In this document: positions 1 through 10,479 of the stretch, one piece after another
Layout of the letters: every line of letters begins with the position of its first letter
How positions within the stretch are numbered: the first letter of the stretch is position 1
NCBI RefSeq assembly: GCF_000276665.1
Contig: NW_004955418.1
Span: forward strand, 912,213 to 976,212
Reading direction: 5' to 3'
DNA from: Chinchilla lanigera
Taxonomy: Eukaryota; Chordata; Mammalia; Rodentia; Chinchillidae
Length of the DNA: 64,000 nt
Notes under the pieces: model-generated
Database searches by the model: none
Seen by the model: only the letters and a program-made list of their open reading frames with translations
Told to the model about the DNA's origin: nothing
Program-made: the position numbers and the translations under genes

Positions 1-10
1 CTGCGATAGT

Positions 11-48
11 GCGCACACAGGCACACACGCGCGCGCACACACACACAG
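11..48. repeat. CA/CG alternating repeat
   Basis: Alternating gcgcacaca and cgcgcgcacaca run with Z-DNA potential, at the window edge. Confidence 0.85.
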
Positions 49-1044
49 CACTGCAGCAGGAAATGCCTGGGGTCTACATGCCTGCCACCCCACAACCCAG
101 GCTGAACAGAAGGGAAAGAATCACTGCCACTGCCACCACGGCGGGATGGCTGGGCTGCCTGGCTGTTCACAAAACAGTCTGCCTCTCCTTGTCCTCAGCC
201 TCCCGCCACTCACCTTTCTGACTCTCACTAGGTGCCTGAGAAGATCCAGAGACTCAGGAAGTCAGAAGGGCGGTTACCTGGAGCCACAGAGGCATGGGAG
301 GCAGCACGGCACTCAGTGCGTGGCTTTGTGCCAGCCACAGAAGGGGTGCTGGGAGGAAAAGAGTCACTGACGGTCTGGTGGGGACACCTGCACAAGCACT
401 AACCCAGGAGCCCTTTCTGCAGGCTCCAAAGGATGGAAGACATGACTGCTGTGTGACTTGCCTGGAGAGTCAAGGACAGGAGGGAAGACAGAGAGATGAG
501 AAGGGCAGCAAGAGCCGGATTGTGGGAGGCCTTGCATGCCCATGCCAGGAGGCAGCACTCTGACAGGTCGAAAGCGGGTATGAGAGACAGGGTCAGGCTG
601 GAGGGGCAGGCTTTGAAATCCTGGCATCCCTGCCCTGCAGCACTCACACCCTTCCCCTGCCCCATCCCCTCCAGCCACCCATCTCCTGCACAGCGGGGCC
701 CTGTGCCCAGAAGCTCTTTAGCTGCCCTGAGCCGAGCTCCCCAGAAACCTTCCACCCCGGCACAGAGCCCCGGCCCCTGGCCTCTTCTCCTCAGCCCACC
801 TCAGACCTCAGTGAGCAGCCGGGCAGCCAGCGGAGACATTCACAATCACCCCACAGCCCTATGGCTCTAGGCTCCCACAGGGTCGGGGTTCCTTCCAGTG
901 ACCATAACTAATGTCACAGACTCCTTGAGCCTCAGTTTCCTTACCTCAAAATGAGCACAATACCAAGTTCCTGAGCTTCCAGTAGCTGGACTTCCTTTAC
1001 TTAACCAGGATTGGCTGAGGCATCACCAGAGCTGTGGCGGTGAA
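49..1044. other. Intergenic, no gene seen
   Basis: Unique GC-rich sequence with a possible MIR remnant near 915-970. The open frames overlap each other on both strands and show no domain. Confidence 0.6.
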
Positions 1045-1345
1045 CCCCAGGTAAAGTCCCTATTCTCAGAGGATTCCAGTCCAGAGGGAGAGAGTGCATG
1101 TAAGCTAAGAATATGTAAATGCAATGGTCTCACACTGTGACAAATGCTGTGAAAGTGTAAGTGGGCCAGTGTAACAGGTGACAGCACAGGGTAACTGGAG
1201 GTGGACGAGACTCATGTTTTTGGACAAAGTGGTCAGGGCCTTGTCTCTGAGGTGTCACTGAGCTGAGACTGAAGGAGGAAGAGGTACAGGAAGGTGTCTC
1301 AAGAAGCAGACGCAGCAAGTGCAAAGGCCCTGAGGCAGGAAAGTT
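1045..1345. repeat. Probable ancient mammalian repeat
   Basis: The block ending in gcaagtgcaaaggccctgag has the wording of a common old interspersed mammalian repeat. I cannot name the family safely. Confidence 0.35.
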
Positions 1346-2134
1346 TGCTCATGGGGAGGCCAGAGCAAGGAGGGCAGAAGCCCTGGGTACCTGGGCTTCT
1401 CGGGTCCTTGGAAGGACTCTGGCTTAAATTTCAAGGGCCACTGAAAACTACTGGAGGTTGTCAACAGGCATATTGGTTTATACAATAATTGCTCAATAAA
1501 AGCTTACAGATATTGTAAATAATATACCTTCCAGAGAGGAAGAACAGACCCCCATCCCACAACCCCTTCTAGTCGGCCTTCCTGCTCCCTGGGGAGCCAA
1601 GTGGATCAGCCCCAAGCTGGAGGGAAGGCACCGAGGGCGGCTTCTCTTCCCCTTCTTCTCTTCCTGTGCCTTCCCTCTGGCCATTTCCCGTGCTCTCTGT
1701 GCCTGCGCCCCAATTAGCCAGCGAGGCTGACGGCTTGGGCTGTGAATGACAGACACCTCCTGTCACCCCCTGACGGGTGAGATGAACTCAGAGCTGTGCG
1801 GCCAGAAGGGACGGCAGGGAAGGCAGGAGGGGGAGGGGATGACCAGCCTTCCTCCTGCCAAGACGCCCAGTGCCTCACAAGGAAGGGTGGTGGCAGGGAA
1901 CCCCTGCCCTCAGAGAGAAGCACAGGCACCCCACTCTCCGATTGGCGGCACCCTAATGTCCACTTCAGTTTGTCCTAGGGCAGGGACCGTGGCTGAGTGT
2001 GTTTCACATCTGAGCCCTCAGCTCAGGGCCCAGGCGCCTGGGAAACACTGTGGGCTGACTGTGCTAGGTACTCCTCAGGCAGACCCATCAGTCCTTACAA
2101 CACCTCTGCTCTATTGGGTCCTCTCGGTTTCAAA
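1346..2134. other. Intergenic, no gene seen
   Basis: Unique sequence; nothing recognised beyond chance frames. Confidence 0.6.
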
Positions 2135-2146
2135 ATGAGAGGTCTT

Positions 2147-2250
2147 GGGGCTGGGGATTTAGCTCAGCGGCACAGCGCCTGCCTGGCAAGCAAAAGGTCA
2201 TGAGCTCTATTCCCTGTACCAGAGGGGAAAAAAAAAAAGAAAGAGAGAGA
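2147..2250 (+). mobile_element. ID SINE
   Basis: tRNA-derived ID element (ggggatttagctcagcggc start, gcctggcaagc core) with an A-rich tail. It is the left half of a composite bracketed by atgagaggtctt (2135-2146 and 2413-2424). Confidence 0.9.
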
Positions 2251-2255
2251 AGTCT

Positions 2256-2412
2256 TAGCTGGGTGTGGTGGCACACACCTGTAATCCTAGCACTCGGGAG
2301 GCTGAGGCAAGAGGATCTATGAGTTTGAGGCCAGCCTGGGCTACAAAGTGAGCTCAAGGCCAGCCTGAAATGCATAGCAAGACCCTGTTTCAAAAAGACA
2401 AAAAAAAAAAAG
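2256..2412 (+). mobile_element. B1-type SINE
   Basis: Pol III A/B-box region (ggtggcacacacctgtaatc) and gaggctgaggcaagaggat, then a duplicated gccagcctg unit and an A tail. Right half of the composite with the preceding ID. Confidence 0.92.
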
Positions 2413-2427
2413 ATGAGAGGTCTTACG

Positions 2428-2515
2428 TGGCCGAGGCTGACCTTGAACTCCTAGTCTCAAGTGATTCTCCTATCTCAGCCTCCTTAGTAGCTGAGACATA
2501 GGCTTGTGCCACATG
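2428..2515 (-). mobile_element. B1-type SINE fragment
   Basis: Decayed minus-strand copy (gaccttgaactcctag and tctcagcctcctta). Confidence 0.7.
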
Positions 2516-2544
2516 TCCAGATGTGATATCCTGATTTTATTATT

Positions 2545-2738
2545 TGTGGTACTGGGGATAGAGCTCAGTGTGAAGGCACTGAGCTCTATCCCCAGCTCTT
2601 TACAAATTTTTGATTTTGAGACAGAATTTCACTAAGTCATTAAATTGCCTGGGTTCTTCCTAGAACTTGTGATCTTCCTGCCTCAGCCTCCCAGAGTGCA
2701 GGATTACAGGTGTATACCACCGTGCTCTGCTAACATCC
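2545..2738 (-). mobile_element. B1/ID dimeric SINE, minus strand
   Basis: ID-derived half (ggtactggggat to ctatccccagctc) followed by a B1 half (ttttgagacagaatttcac to ggattacaggtgt). It contains the perfect 19-bp palindrome. Confidence 0.8.
2552..2595. repeat. Perfect inverted repeat, 19-bp arms and 6-nt loop
   Basis: The arm at 2552-2570 is the exact reverse complement of the arm at 2577-2595, with loop tgaagg between. It lies in the tRNA-derived part of a minus-strand B1/ID dimer, whose ends normally share only short complementarity. Confidence 0.95.
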
Positions 2739-3897
2739 CCATTTTAAATTACAGGAAGGTTGGAGGAGCAGGGTCTGGTTCAAAGAATTCTGGGCCAGAA
2801 TTCAAACTGAGGCAGCTTGAGGACCAGGCCAAGCTTCTAACCACTGTGCTGCATCGCCTCTCTTTTTAGCAGGCAGCTCAGCTCATGCCAGTCAGGAAAT
2901 TACAGTCTACTTTGGGGCTAAGAGATGAAGAAAAGGGAAATTAACACAATGGTTGTGGGCATACAATCATTTGTCAGGCTGCAAGTGACAAAAACCCAGC
3001 TCACTAGCTCAAGCAAAATTAGAAGCTTATGCAGAATTGGAACATACTGGCTCACTCTGAGGCTCAAGGAAGGAGTGTTTGGCTTTGAGTACAAGATCAG
3101 CTTCCCTGTGCTGGTTTCACGGTAGCTTTCCCCAAAAGATGGTGGCCCCAAATGGCCATGCCACAAGGTCAAACTCCCCCTTCTTCCCAAGAATTCCATC
3201 CAACGCCTTGGCATTCAACCGGATTGGTCAGGCCTAACTCATCCATCTCTGAGCCAGTCAGTGCGGTCAAGGCAGAGGGGAGTTCGTGGATTTGGCCAGC
3301 GCCCCTCTCCCTAGAGCCTTAGGGCTGGTAGAAGATGGGAAGAGTAGTCCATAGAGTGTGTGGGGGGGGAGTGGGTGCTCAGTCCTGGGGCTGGATTCTG
3401 CCTCCACAGGCAGCCTGAGGACCCCCACTCTCTCCACTTCTCCGTGTTTCCGCCTGTGTAGATGACTGCCAGCAGCCCCACTCTGGCTACCTGAGAGGAT
3501 CCAGGAAGGCTTCTGACCCAGGACAAGAGTGTCATGAGAGTTTCTCCTCAAGCTGGGTTCCCCAAGCTGCCTCTGGGCCTGGGGTGACTCCTTGGGCCTG
3601 CCTGGTTTTCTTCCCATCCACACCCCTCACCACTAGCTCAGCTATTTTCTCTAGAGCTTGTGTCATTACCAGGGTCTTTACTTGCCTTTGACAAAGTAAC
3701 CAGCTTAAAAAAAAATTAAAATTAAAAACAAAAACAAAAACACACGAAAAACCAAAGTACCAGCTTGGGAAACCCAAGAAAGGCAGTCTTCCAACAGGAA
3801 ACACTCTGGGCAACAGGAAAGATTTCCACAAGCACAGCGCTCTACCCTCTAGCTGGAAACAGAGATAGCTATCAGTCTTGGGAAGCAACAGGACAGT
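2739..3897. other. Intergenic, no gene seen
   Basis: Unique sequence with an A-rich low-complexity patch at 3707-3760. No gene recognised. Confidence 0.6.
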
Positions 3898-4042
3898 CAA
3901 AGCCATAATGACATATGTCTGTAGTTCCATCTTCTGGGGAGGCTGAGGCAGGAGGTTATTACTTGAGCCCAGGAGTTTGAGACCAACCTGGGTAACAAAA
4001 CAAGACCCTGTCTCAGATAGATACATAGACAGATAGATAGGA
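3898..4042 (+). mobile_element. B1/Alu-like monomer with GATA tail
   Basis: gaggctgaggcaggagg and gagtttgagaccaacctgg then ccctgtctca, with the tail turned into a GATA/GACA microsatellite (4015-4040). Confidence 0.8.
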
Positions 4043-4087
4043 CCTTTAAGAGTTGGGTCAGCCTCCAAGTTAAACTGACAGAGATCT

Positions 4088-4192
4088 GTTTTGTTTTGAT
4101 TTGTTTTGTTTTTCTTCCGGTACCAGGAATCGAACTCACGATCTTGTGCTTGCCAGGCAGGCACTGTGCCACTGAGCTAAATCCCCAGCCCC
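4088..4192 (-). mobile_element. ID SINE, minus strand
   Basis: T-rich tail, then ggtaccaggaatcgaactc and ctgagctaaatccccagcc, a near-intact young-type ID. Confidence 0.9.
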
Positions 4193-4206
4193 CCAGCGAT
4201 TTGACT

Positions 4207-4307
4207 ATGGGTTTTGTTTGTGTGTTTTATGGTGCTGAGGATTGAACCCAGGGCCTCCTCACATATACTAGGCAAGTGCTCTATCACTGAGCTACATCCC
4301 TGGCCCT
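4207..4307 (-). mobile_element. Older ID-like SINE, minus strand
   Basis: ggtgctgaggattgaaccc to cactgagctacatccctgg; an older tRNA-derived subfamily than its neighbour. Confidence 0.85.
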
Positions 4308-4384
4308 CATGACAGAGGTTTGGAAGTCATACTGACAGAGATGTGCATTGTGGGTGGGCTGGGTAGAGTTGGGCTTGCTCTCCC

Positions 4385-4500
4385 CAGCCTTGGTTTTTTC
4401 ATCTGTAAAATGGGGATAATGCAAGAAGACCTGACCTCAAAGAGCAGTAATATTCCCATGAGATAACTCCTGGCACAGCACCTCTTCCATACAGGGGCAG
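4385..4500 (-). mobile_element. MIR fragment
   Basis: tcatctgtaaaatggggat followed by degraded MIR-like sequence. Confidence 0.5.
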
Positions 4501-4750
4501 CTGTTACTGGTAGTATTGAGCTCTGTCTGAGCCTGGCCCTTAGCCTGGAGCTCAAGGCAGCCCTTTCTGGACCTCAGTTTCTCCTTCAGCCCTGTCACTC
4601 CTAGAGTGGGTGACATGGATGATCTCACTGAGGAGAGGACCCCTCCCACATGGGTCAGTGGGGGGGCTGGGGGTAGGAAGGCGGCAGTGCCCAACCAACA
4701 TTTTCACCAGGCTGGGCAGGCAGCGCCAGGCAGGCGGGAGCTGGTCAGGT

Positions 4751-4800
4751 TTTTAATTGAACGCGATGCAAATGAAATGTAAATACCATGCAAATAAGCT
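4751..4800. promoter_or_regulatory. Paired octamer motifs (ATGCAAAT x2)
   Basis: Two perfect ATGCAAAT octamers (4766-4773 and 4788-4795) lie in the same orientation 22 bp apart, about two helical turns, in a short AT-rich patch within GC-rich DNA. The octamer is the classic POU-factor (OCT) site. Function is inferred. Confidence 0.45.
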
Positions 4801-5654
4801 CTTGCCAGGAGGCGCTGGGCTGGGAGCAGAGGGAACAGGGAGGGGACTGCTGAGCAGGGCACTGTCCCCCCCCCTTTCTCTCAAGTCTACCCACACCCAC
4901 CCCCTGGTGTTGCCCACCCAGCCAGACCATTCCATTCAGGGGAACGGCATGAAGAGCGACACTGCATCTCCCCATGGCCTTCTCTGACACTCACTGTCAC
5001 CAATCCTGCTGACAGTGGGGTGCTTAAGGTGGAGCCAGGGACCCAGTGGATGGGTCTGGGGTAACACAGACACGGTCACAAGAAAGAGCCACCTTAGATG
5101 CAGAAGGAACAGGCAGATTTGGGTAGCAGAAACACATATTCCCACCCAGGCCCCTGCCACACTGAGATTCCTCAGGGACGGCCAGTCACAGGCACACACA
5201 AATATATACAACTGCACATTCAGTCATAATACACACAGCAGCACAAACAGACCCAGTCGCAGGAACACATGCAAGAGTCTGTGTGGTTGTGTGTGTGTGC
5301 GCACAGGCACACACGACCCGCTGTCATGAGGCCTTCAGACTAAAGTCCCTGTGCTGGCTGGAGTTCAGACAGGGTGGGAGTTAGGGGTGGGACAGGCACC
5401 CTGTGTGGTCAGAGCCTGGTGGCCTGAGTAAGGCCAGACACGCGGTCTGGGGTAGAGGGATCTTCAGGGTGGCCTGGGCCCTTTGCCCAGCCCCCATCCC
5501 AAGACATATGACCTACCATACCCCAGGCCTTGTGGCCACTCCATTTCCCCGGTATTGCTCTCTTCCCAGGTTCTTGGGGTACTCAGGACCCCATCCTGAG
5601 ATATGGAGTCCTCTTGCAGTCCCACAGCCCCCATTCCTGAATCAGCTAACCAAT
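4801..5654. other. Intergenic, no gene seen
   Basis: Unique sequence. A degenerate CA/TG-rich patch lies at about 5180-5320. Confidence 0.6.
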
Positions 5655-5826
5655 TTGTTTTTGTTTTGGGTTTTGTTTTGCTCTGTGTTTTGGTTTTTGG
5701 CACAGGGTCTTGTGATGTAGTCCAGGCTGGTCTTGCTCACTTTGTAGCACAGGCTACATCCCCTTGATACTCCTGCCTCAGCCTCCTAAGTGCTGGGATT
5801 ACAGGGGTGCATCACCACACCCAGCA
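5655..5826 (-). mobile_element. B1-type SINE, minus strand
   Basis: T-rich tail, cacagggtcttgtgatgtag, then cctcagcctcctaagtgctg and ggattacaggg. Confidence 0.9.
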
Positions 5827-6239
5827 CAGGTAGCCACTTGAGGAAGGTTGGCCCCGGTGACAGTGTCACCCTGCCAAGGGATGAAGAATGAGGGGCAGGG
5901 AGTGGGGTAAAGGCTGAGCAGTCTGGACAAACCTCCAGCCCGCCCTCCACATCTGGAGGTGGTTCCGCCCCTCTCTGAGGTGATTCACGCCCTCCATTTA
6001 ACTCTCATTAGAGCCTCTGAGCCCAGCTGGCAGGGAGCTCTGGGTGGGCCGCCCTTGCAGCCTCAGTTTCCCCCTAGGGGCCTGGCCCAGAACAGGGACT
6101 GCTGCGTGGGAGAGCTCCGCATAGAGCTCCCTTGGCCTTCGCAAGGGCTGTCCTCCACCCCATGGAATGAGGGACTGGGTGTAGCCTCTTCCAGGAAACA
6201 CCGTCCCCAGGCCCCACCGGATGCAGATGCACCGAAGCT

Positions 6240-6860
6240 TTCGATGTCCCCAGCCTCAACCCGGGCCCAGAGGTCGCGAAGGAGGCTAGGAAGCGGACAG
6301 CTAGGCCGAGTAGCTGCGCCGCGCAGGGCTGGTGAAGGTGGGGCCAAGGCCCGGGACCGCCCCGACCACCTTGCTCCTCCCGCCTCCCAGGCCAGCCCTG
6401 CTCAGAGTCCTGGGGACCGAGGCCGGCCTGCGAACCCCGCCGCCCCAGGGCCCAGTCGCGCTGGCCGCGCTCCCGCCTCCCTCCCCTCCGGCTCTGTGGG
6501 AAGGAGGCAGCTGGGGCGGGGGTGGCCGCGGGAGCGTCTTGCCGGTGTGATCGTGCCGAGCGGGAATTCGGGGCCATGTGGGAAAGACATTAGTGCCGGC
6601 CTCCCTGCCAGCGAGGAATGCGCCCCCCGCTCCGCGGCCGCCGCCTGCCTGGCCCAGAAACGGTGACTCACCCGCTCCGTGTTCCCACCCCCTCGACGTG
6701 CACCCTCCGCAGCCCACCGCGGCCCGCCGGGTTTCCCAGCCTCCCCGGCTCTGCCCCTGCCCGCCCTGCTACCTGCCTGGCCCATCCTCCATCCGCTCGG
6801 CCTCTGGGAATACCGAGCCAGATCGCACCTCCGGGGGCGTCCTTAGACACACAGGCTCCC
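6240..6860. promoter_or_regulatory. CpG island with no associated gene
   Basis: I count about 58 CpG dinucleotides in roughly 600 bp, far above the surroundings. The sequence is unique and free of SINEs. It lies about 13 kb beyond the 3' end of CXXC5. Long frames cross it on both strands, but they show no recognisable domain and are what GC-rich DNA yields by chance. Confidence 0.7.
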
Positions 6861-7274
6861 CGCACACAGGCCTGGCTCGTCCCTGGCCATGCTCTGATTA
6901 GAGCACTCCTTCGGGATCTCCTTCCTGGGCCTGTCTCCTTCCCTCCGGAATGTCTTACCTGGGGTTGAGGGAGGACTATGCCCAGCCCAGAGGGCTGGAG
7001 CACTGGCAAGGTGCAGCGACAGAAGAGTCCAAGCAGTCCGTTCATATTGAGGAGCACAGCACAGTACTATGTGCCACTGCTGACCCCAGGGCTGCTCCTC
7101 TTTGAGTGGTAAAGCAATGCCACCCACCTTGCAGGGCATATGACCTTGTGCCCTTATTCCCCTTGCCCAACTCTGGCTTTCCTCATCCTCCAGGGTTGGG
7201 GGACATTACCTACCCCATGTGCTAACGGGGGTGGCCTAGACAGAAGCCAATGTCTGTGCAATCTGGTTTGATGA

Positions 7275-7360
7275 TACGTTGAGAAATCATGATTATTTAA
7301 TCAACACCTACTATGTGCCAGCCCCTCAGTTGCTGGATACTTTGTAGACATTATCTTTTC
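7275..7360 (+). mobile_element. MIR, left part
   Basis: cacctactatgtgccagcc and gacattatctttt match MIR style. The element continues at about 7490 after a SINE insertion. Confidence 0.6.
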
Positions 7361-7488
7361 TGATTTTTTTTTTTTTTTTTTTTGAGACAGGGTCTTGCTA
7401 TGGAGCTGGTCTTGAATTTACTGTGTATCCCAGGCTGGCCTCAAACTTGCAGCAGTCCTCCTGTCTCAGCCTCCCACACTCAGCTCTA
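7361..7488 (-). mobile_element. B1-type SINE inserted in a MIR
   Basis: T run, then gagacagggtcttgctatgg to cctgtctcagcctcccaca. A 7-bp acattat flanks it on both sides. Confidence 0.85.
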
Positions 7489-7600
7489 CACATTATGTTA
7501 TCTAATCCTTGCCACAGTTCTATGACATAGGTTCTACTATTACTTCTGTACAGATGAAGACACTTTAAGGCACTTCAAGCAGAAGGTACTGACCCAGGGA
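7489..7600 (+). mobile_element. MIR, right part
   Basis: acattatgttatctaatcc and cagatgaagacactttaag continue the MIR begun at 7275. Confidence 0.6.
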
Positions 7601-8154
7601 CCAGGGAGAGGCAGAATTGAGGCCCACACCCATCCCCTAGTCTCCCTCTTCCAAAGACCAAACCCAGCTCCACTCCACAGCCCTTTGCAATCCCACCCCC
7701 ACCAGAAACCCAGCAACCAGCCTCCACTCAGGCCACTTCTCATAACTTTTAATAAGAGGTAATAGCACCAAGCAGCGGGCATCAGCTTCATTTTTAATTA
7801 TCTAATTTACATTTAATTTTCCCCACCAACGTGATGCAGTTTATTAATGTTTTACTTACAAGCATCCATTCATGGGCTGAAAACATGTTCAAACAACTAA
7901 TGAACATTATTTCTTTTTTGGAAAAGGCCCCTAGGTTAGAGTAGGGGACCCTAACTGGAATCTTAGGGCCCAAGATCCACCAGCCAACACATTTACCAAT
8001 ACTAGAATAAAGAATAAGCAAATGCTCCAACGCATCTCTTTCACAGCATGCTTCTGTCATGCAGCCTCCAAAAAAACAATTGTTCTGCCAGATAGTTTAT
8101 GGAACACCTCAGTTAACCCTGATACCTACCCTTAGAGACAGAGTCGTTGTTACT
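7601..8154. other. Intergenic, no gene seen
   Basis: Unique sequence, AT-rich at 7740-7920 (taattatctaatttac and similar). No gene recognised. Confidence 0.5.
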
Positions 8155-8315
8155 GTTGTTGTTTTGTTTTTGTTTTTTGAGACAGGTTCTTGCTATGTAG
8201 TTCAGGGTGGCTTTGAGCTCACTCTGTATAGTCCAGGCTGGCCTCGAACTCGTAGTGATCCTCCTGCCTCAGCCTCCCCAGTGCTAGGATTACAGGCATG
8301 CACCACCATGCCAGC
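8155..8315 (-). mobile_element. B1-type SINE, minus strand
   Basis: gagacaggttcttgctatg, ggcctcgaactcgtagtg, then ggattacaggcatgcacc. Confidence 0.93.
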
Positions 8316-8779
8316 TAGAGAAATACTATTAAACCCCTGTTTCACATGTGGACAAACAGATTCCCAAAAGAAGAAGTCTTTTGCCCAGTCACACAACACC
8401 TGAAGGGGAGAGCTGGCCTTGTCAACTGAGCAGGCGTGACTCAAAGCCTGCTCTGTCCTGCAGGATTTGGTGGCGTTGTCAGAGGGCCCACACACTGGTT
8501 CTGCAGATACCAACTATAGACTCTGAGAGCTTGGGTCTATGCATAAGGATATCCTGTGGCTTTCGAGATGTCCTTGGGCTAATGAGGAGAAATAGGGAGC
8601 TAGTGGCTTGGGTCCCACACTACTGGGCCCCCAAAGTCTGACCTTCTAGACTTCTGTGTTCCCAGTGCCCAGCAGCTGTGATGTCCAGGGTAGATTTCCC
8701 TGGCACCTCCAGGAGGGTCCTAGAAGTTGCATGTAGCTCCATCATTCCCTCACTAGCCCCAAGATGAAACTGGGTCTTG

Positions 8780-8998
8780 TTTATTTACTGGTCCTAGGGA
8801 TTTCACTCAATACCTTTGCAATGAGCTATATGCTCAGTTGTTTTTTGTTTTTTGTTTATTTGAGGCAGCGTCTTGCTATGCAGTTCACGCTGGCCTTGAG
8901 CTCACTTTGTGGCCCAGGCTGGTCTCAAACTCACAACGATCCTCCTGCCTTAAGCCTCCTGAGTACTGGGATTACAGGTGTGCGCCACCACACCTGGC
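8780..8998 (-). mobile_element. ID fragment plus B1-type SINE, minus strand
   Basis: An ID-like piece (tggtcctagggatttcactc) leads into a full B1 (8842-8998, gaggcagcgtcttgctatgc to caggtgtgcgcc). Confidence 0.8.
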
Positions 8999-9014
8999 CA
9001 TACTCAGCTTAAAA

Positions 9015-9142
9015 AAATTTTTTTGTGTGTGTGTGGAAACAAATTCCCACTAAATCACCAGGCTGCCCAGGCTGCCTTCCAATTTGAAATCTCCCAGCCT
9101 CAGTCGGAGTGCTGGGATTACAGGTATGTGCTACCACAACAG
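9015..9142 (-). mobile_element. Decayed B1-type SINE, minus strand
   Basis: caggctgcccaggctgc and gagtgctgggattacaggt; heavily diverged. Confidence 0.7.
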
Positions 9143-9275
9143 CTTTTGTTTGGTTTTTTGTTTTTTGATACAGAGTCTCAATATGTAGTTCAGGCTGGAT
9201 TTGAACTCACATCAGTCTTCCTATCTCAGCCTCCTGAGTACTGGGATTATGGGAACATGCCACCATGCCTGGCCC
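9143..9275 (-). mobile_element. B1-type SINE, minus strand
   Basis: tgatacagagtctcaatatg to gtactgggattatggg. It directly abuts the previous SINE. Confidence 0.85.
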
Positions 9276-9674
9276 CAGATCTACTTTTCAACAAATGCCC
9301 TGAGGCTCCAGAAACTTATGGCCACTTCAGTGCAAGAAAGGGCCATCTTGGAAACCAAGCACCTGAGCCACCCTTACCTCTCCAGCCTCAGTGTGCTCAT
9401 CTAGAAAAAGGAGGTTCTGACCCAGTGCTAGCAGCTCGGAGTGCTCTCGGGCCTGCTGTGGTCCATGAGGGTACGGGTCAGCCAGGGCTTTGACCTTCTG
9501 CTCCATTCCTGAAACTCCCCTCTTCCATGTAGCTCTCTAATTATACAAAAAGGGAAGTCAAGGCCCAGAGAAGCCAATGAAGTACCCGAAGTTAACACGG
9601 CCAGTTGGGTCAGAAGTGGAAATGGCACTTAGGTCTCTCAAAGTCACCAAGGGGAGGAACTTTGGGACCCTGGA

Positions 9675-9857
9675 TTTTTTTTTTTTTTTTTTTTTTTTGG
9701 TCTTTTTGAGACAGGGTCTTGCTATGCGGTTCAGGCTGGCCTTAAGCTCACTTTGTAGCCCAGGCTGGTCTCGAACTCGCAATGAGTTCGAGGTCAAAGC
9801 TGAGGTCCTGCCTCAGCTTCCTATGTGCTGAGCCCCAAATGCACCACCATCCCCAGC
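9675..9857 (-). mobile_element. Young B1-type SINE with target-site duplication
   Basis: A 24-T tail and a full B1 body are flanked by ttgggaccctgga at 9662-9674 and 9858-9870. Confidence 0.92.
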
Positions 9858-9918
9858 TTGGGACCCTGGATAGACCACAGCATTGTATGTTAAATGGCAT
9901 AGCCTGGCCTAGGCTGGG

Positions 9919-9920
<2 letters not shown>

Positions 9921-9956
<36 letters not shown>
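9921..9956. repeat. (TG)n microsatellite
   Basis: Uninterrupted TG run of 18 units, continuing as a degenerate tgtg tract to about 9980. Confidence 0.97.
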
Positions 9957-9957
<1 letters not shown>

Positions 9958-10479
9958 ACTTGTGCCTGTGTGTGTCTGTTGCTGGGGGCAGGGGCAACAG
10001 TGGACAGGGTGTCCGGGGAACTGTGCTGCCGCCTTCCTGGTATTTTTAGCCTCAAGAATGAGCTGAGCTCAGGGCTTCGAGCTTCCATCCCACAGTGAGG
10101 GAAATGGGAAGGTCCCCATCTTCCTCCCTCCCACCAGCAGCCTGAAGTTGGGTTGGGGAAGGGCACACTTGAGAAGGGACAGGAACCCCGGGCCGGACCC
10201 TCTGCACCCTGGCCACCCTGTCCTGGTCATCCTTCCCATGCTCCCTCCCCAAGAGGAAGCTGCACTGGCTGGAACAGACACCTGCATCTGTCCCCTGCTA
10301 CCTTGAGCTTCCCCTGCCAAGAGCTGCAGGTCAGAGCTGCAAGGTTTCCATGACAACGGATGACAGAAGCAGAGGCTGCTGGCCACCGGGTCAGGGGTAA
10401 GGGGGGTGTGGGTCGAGGGGCAGGAGAAGAGCGGTAGGCTAGCAGGGGGTTGGGTGAAGGGACTAGAGTGAAGGACACC

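Noticed and set aside
2147..2240. Possible tRNA gene
   Set aside because: The tRNA-like A and B boxes belong to an ID SINE with an A tail and target duplication, not a functional tRNA.
3532..4164. 210-codon minus-strand frame
   Set aside because: Most of it is the translation of SINE sequence.
5959..6666. 235-codon plus-strand frame at the orphan CpG island
   Set aside because: Several overlapping frames are equally open on both strands. There is no domain and no splice or polyA support.
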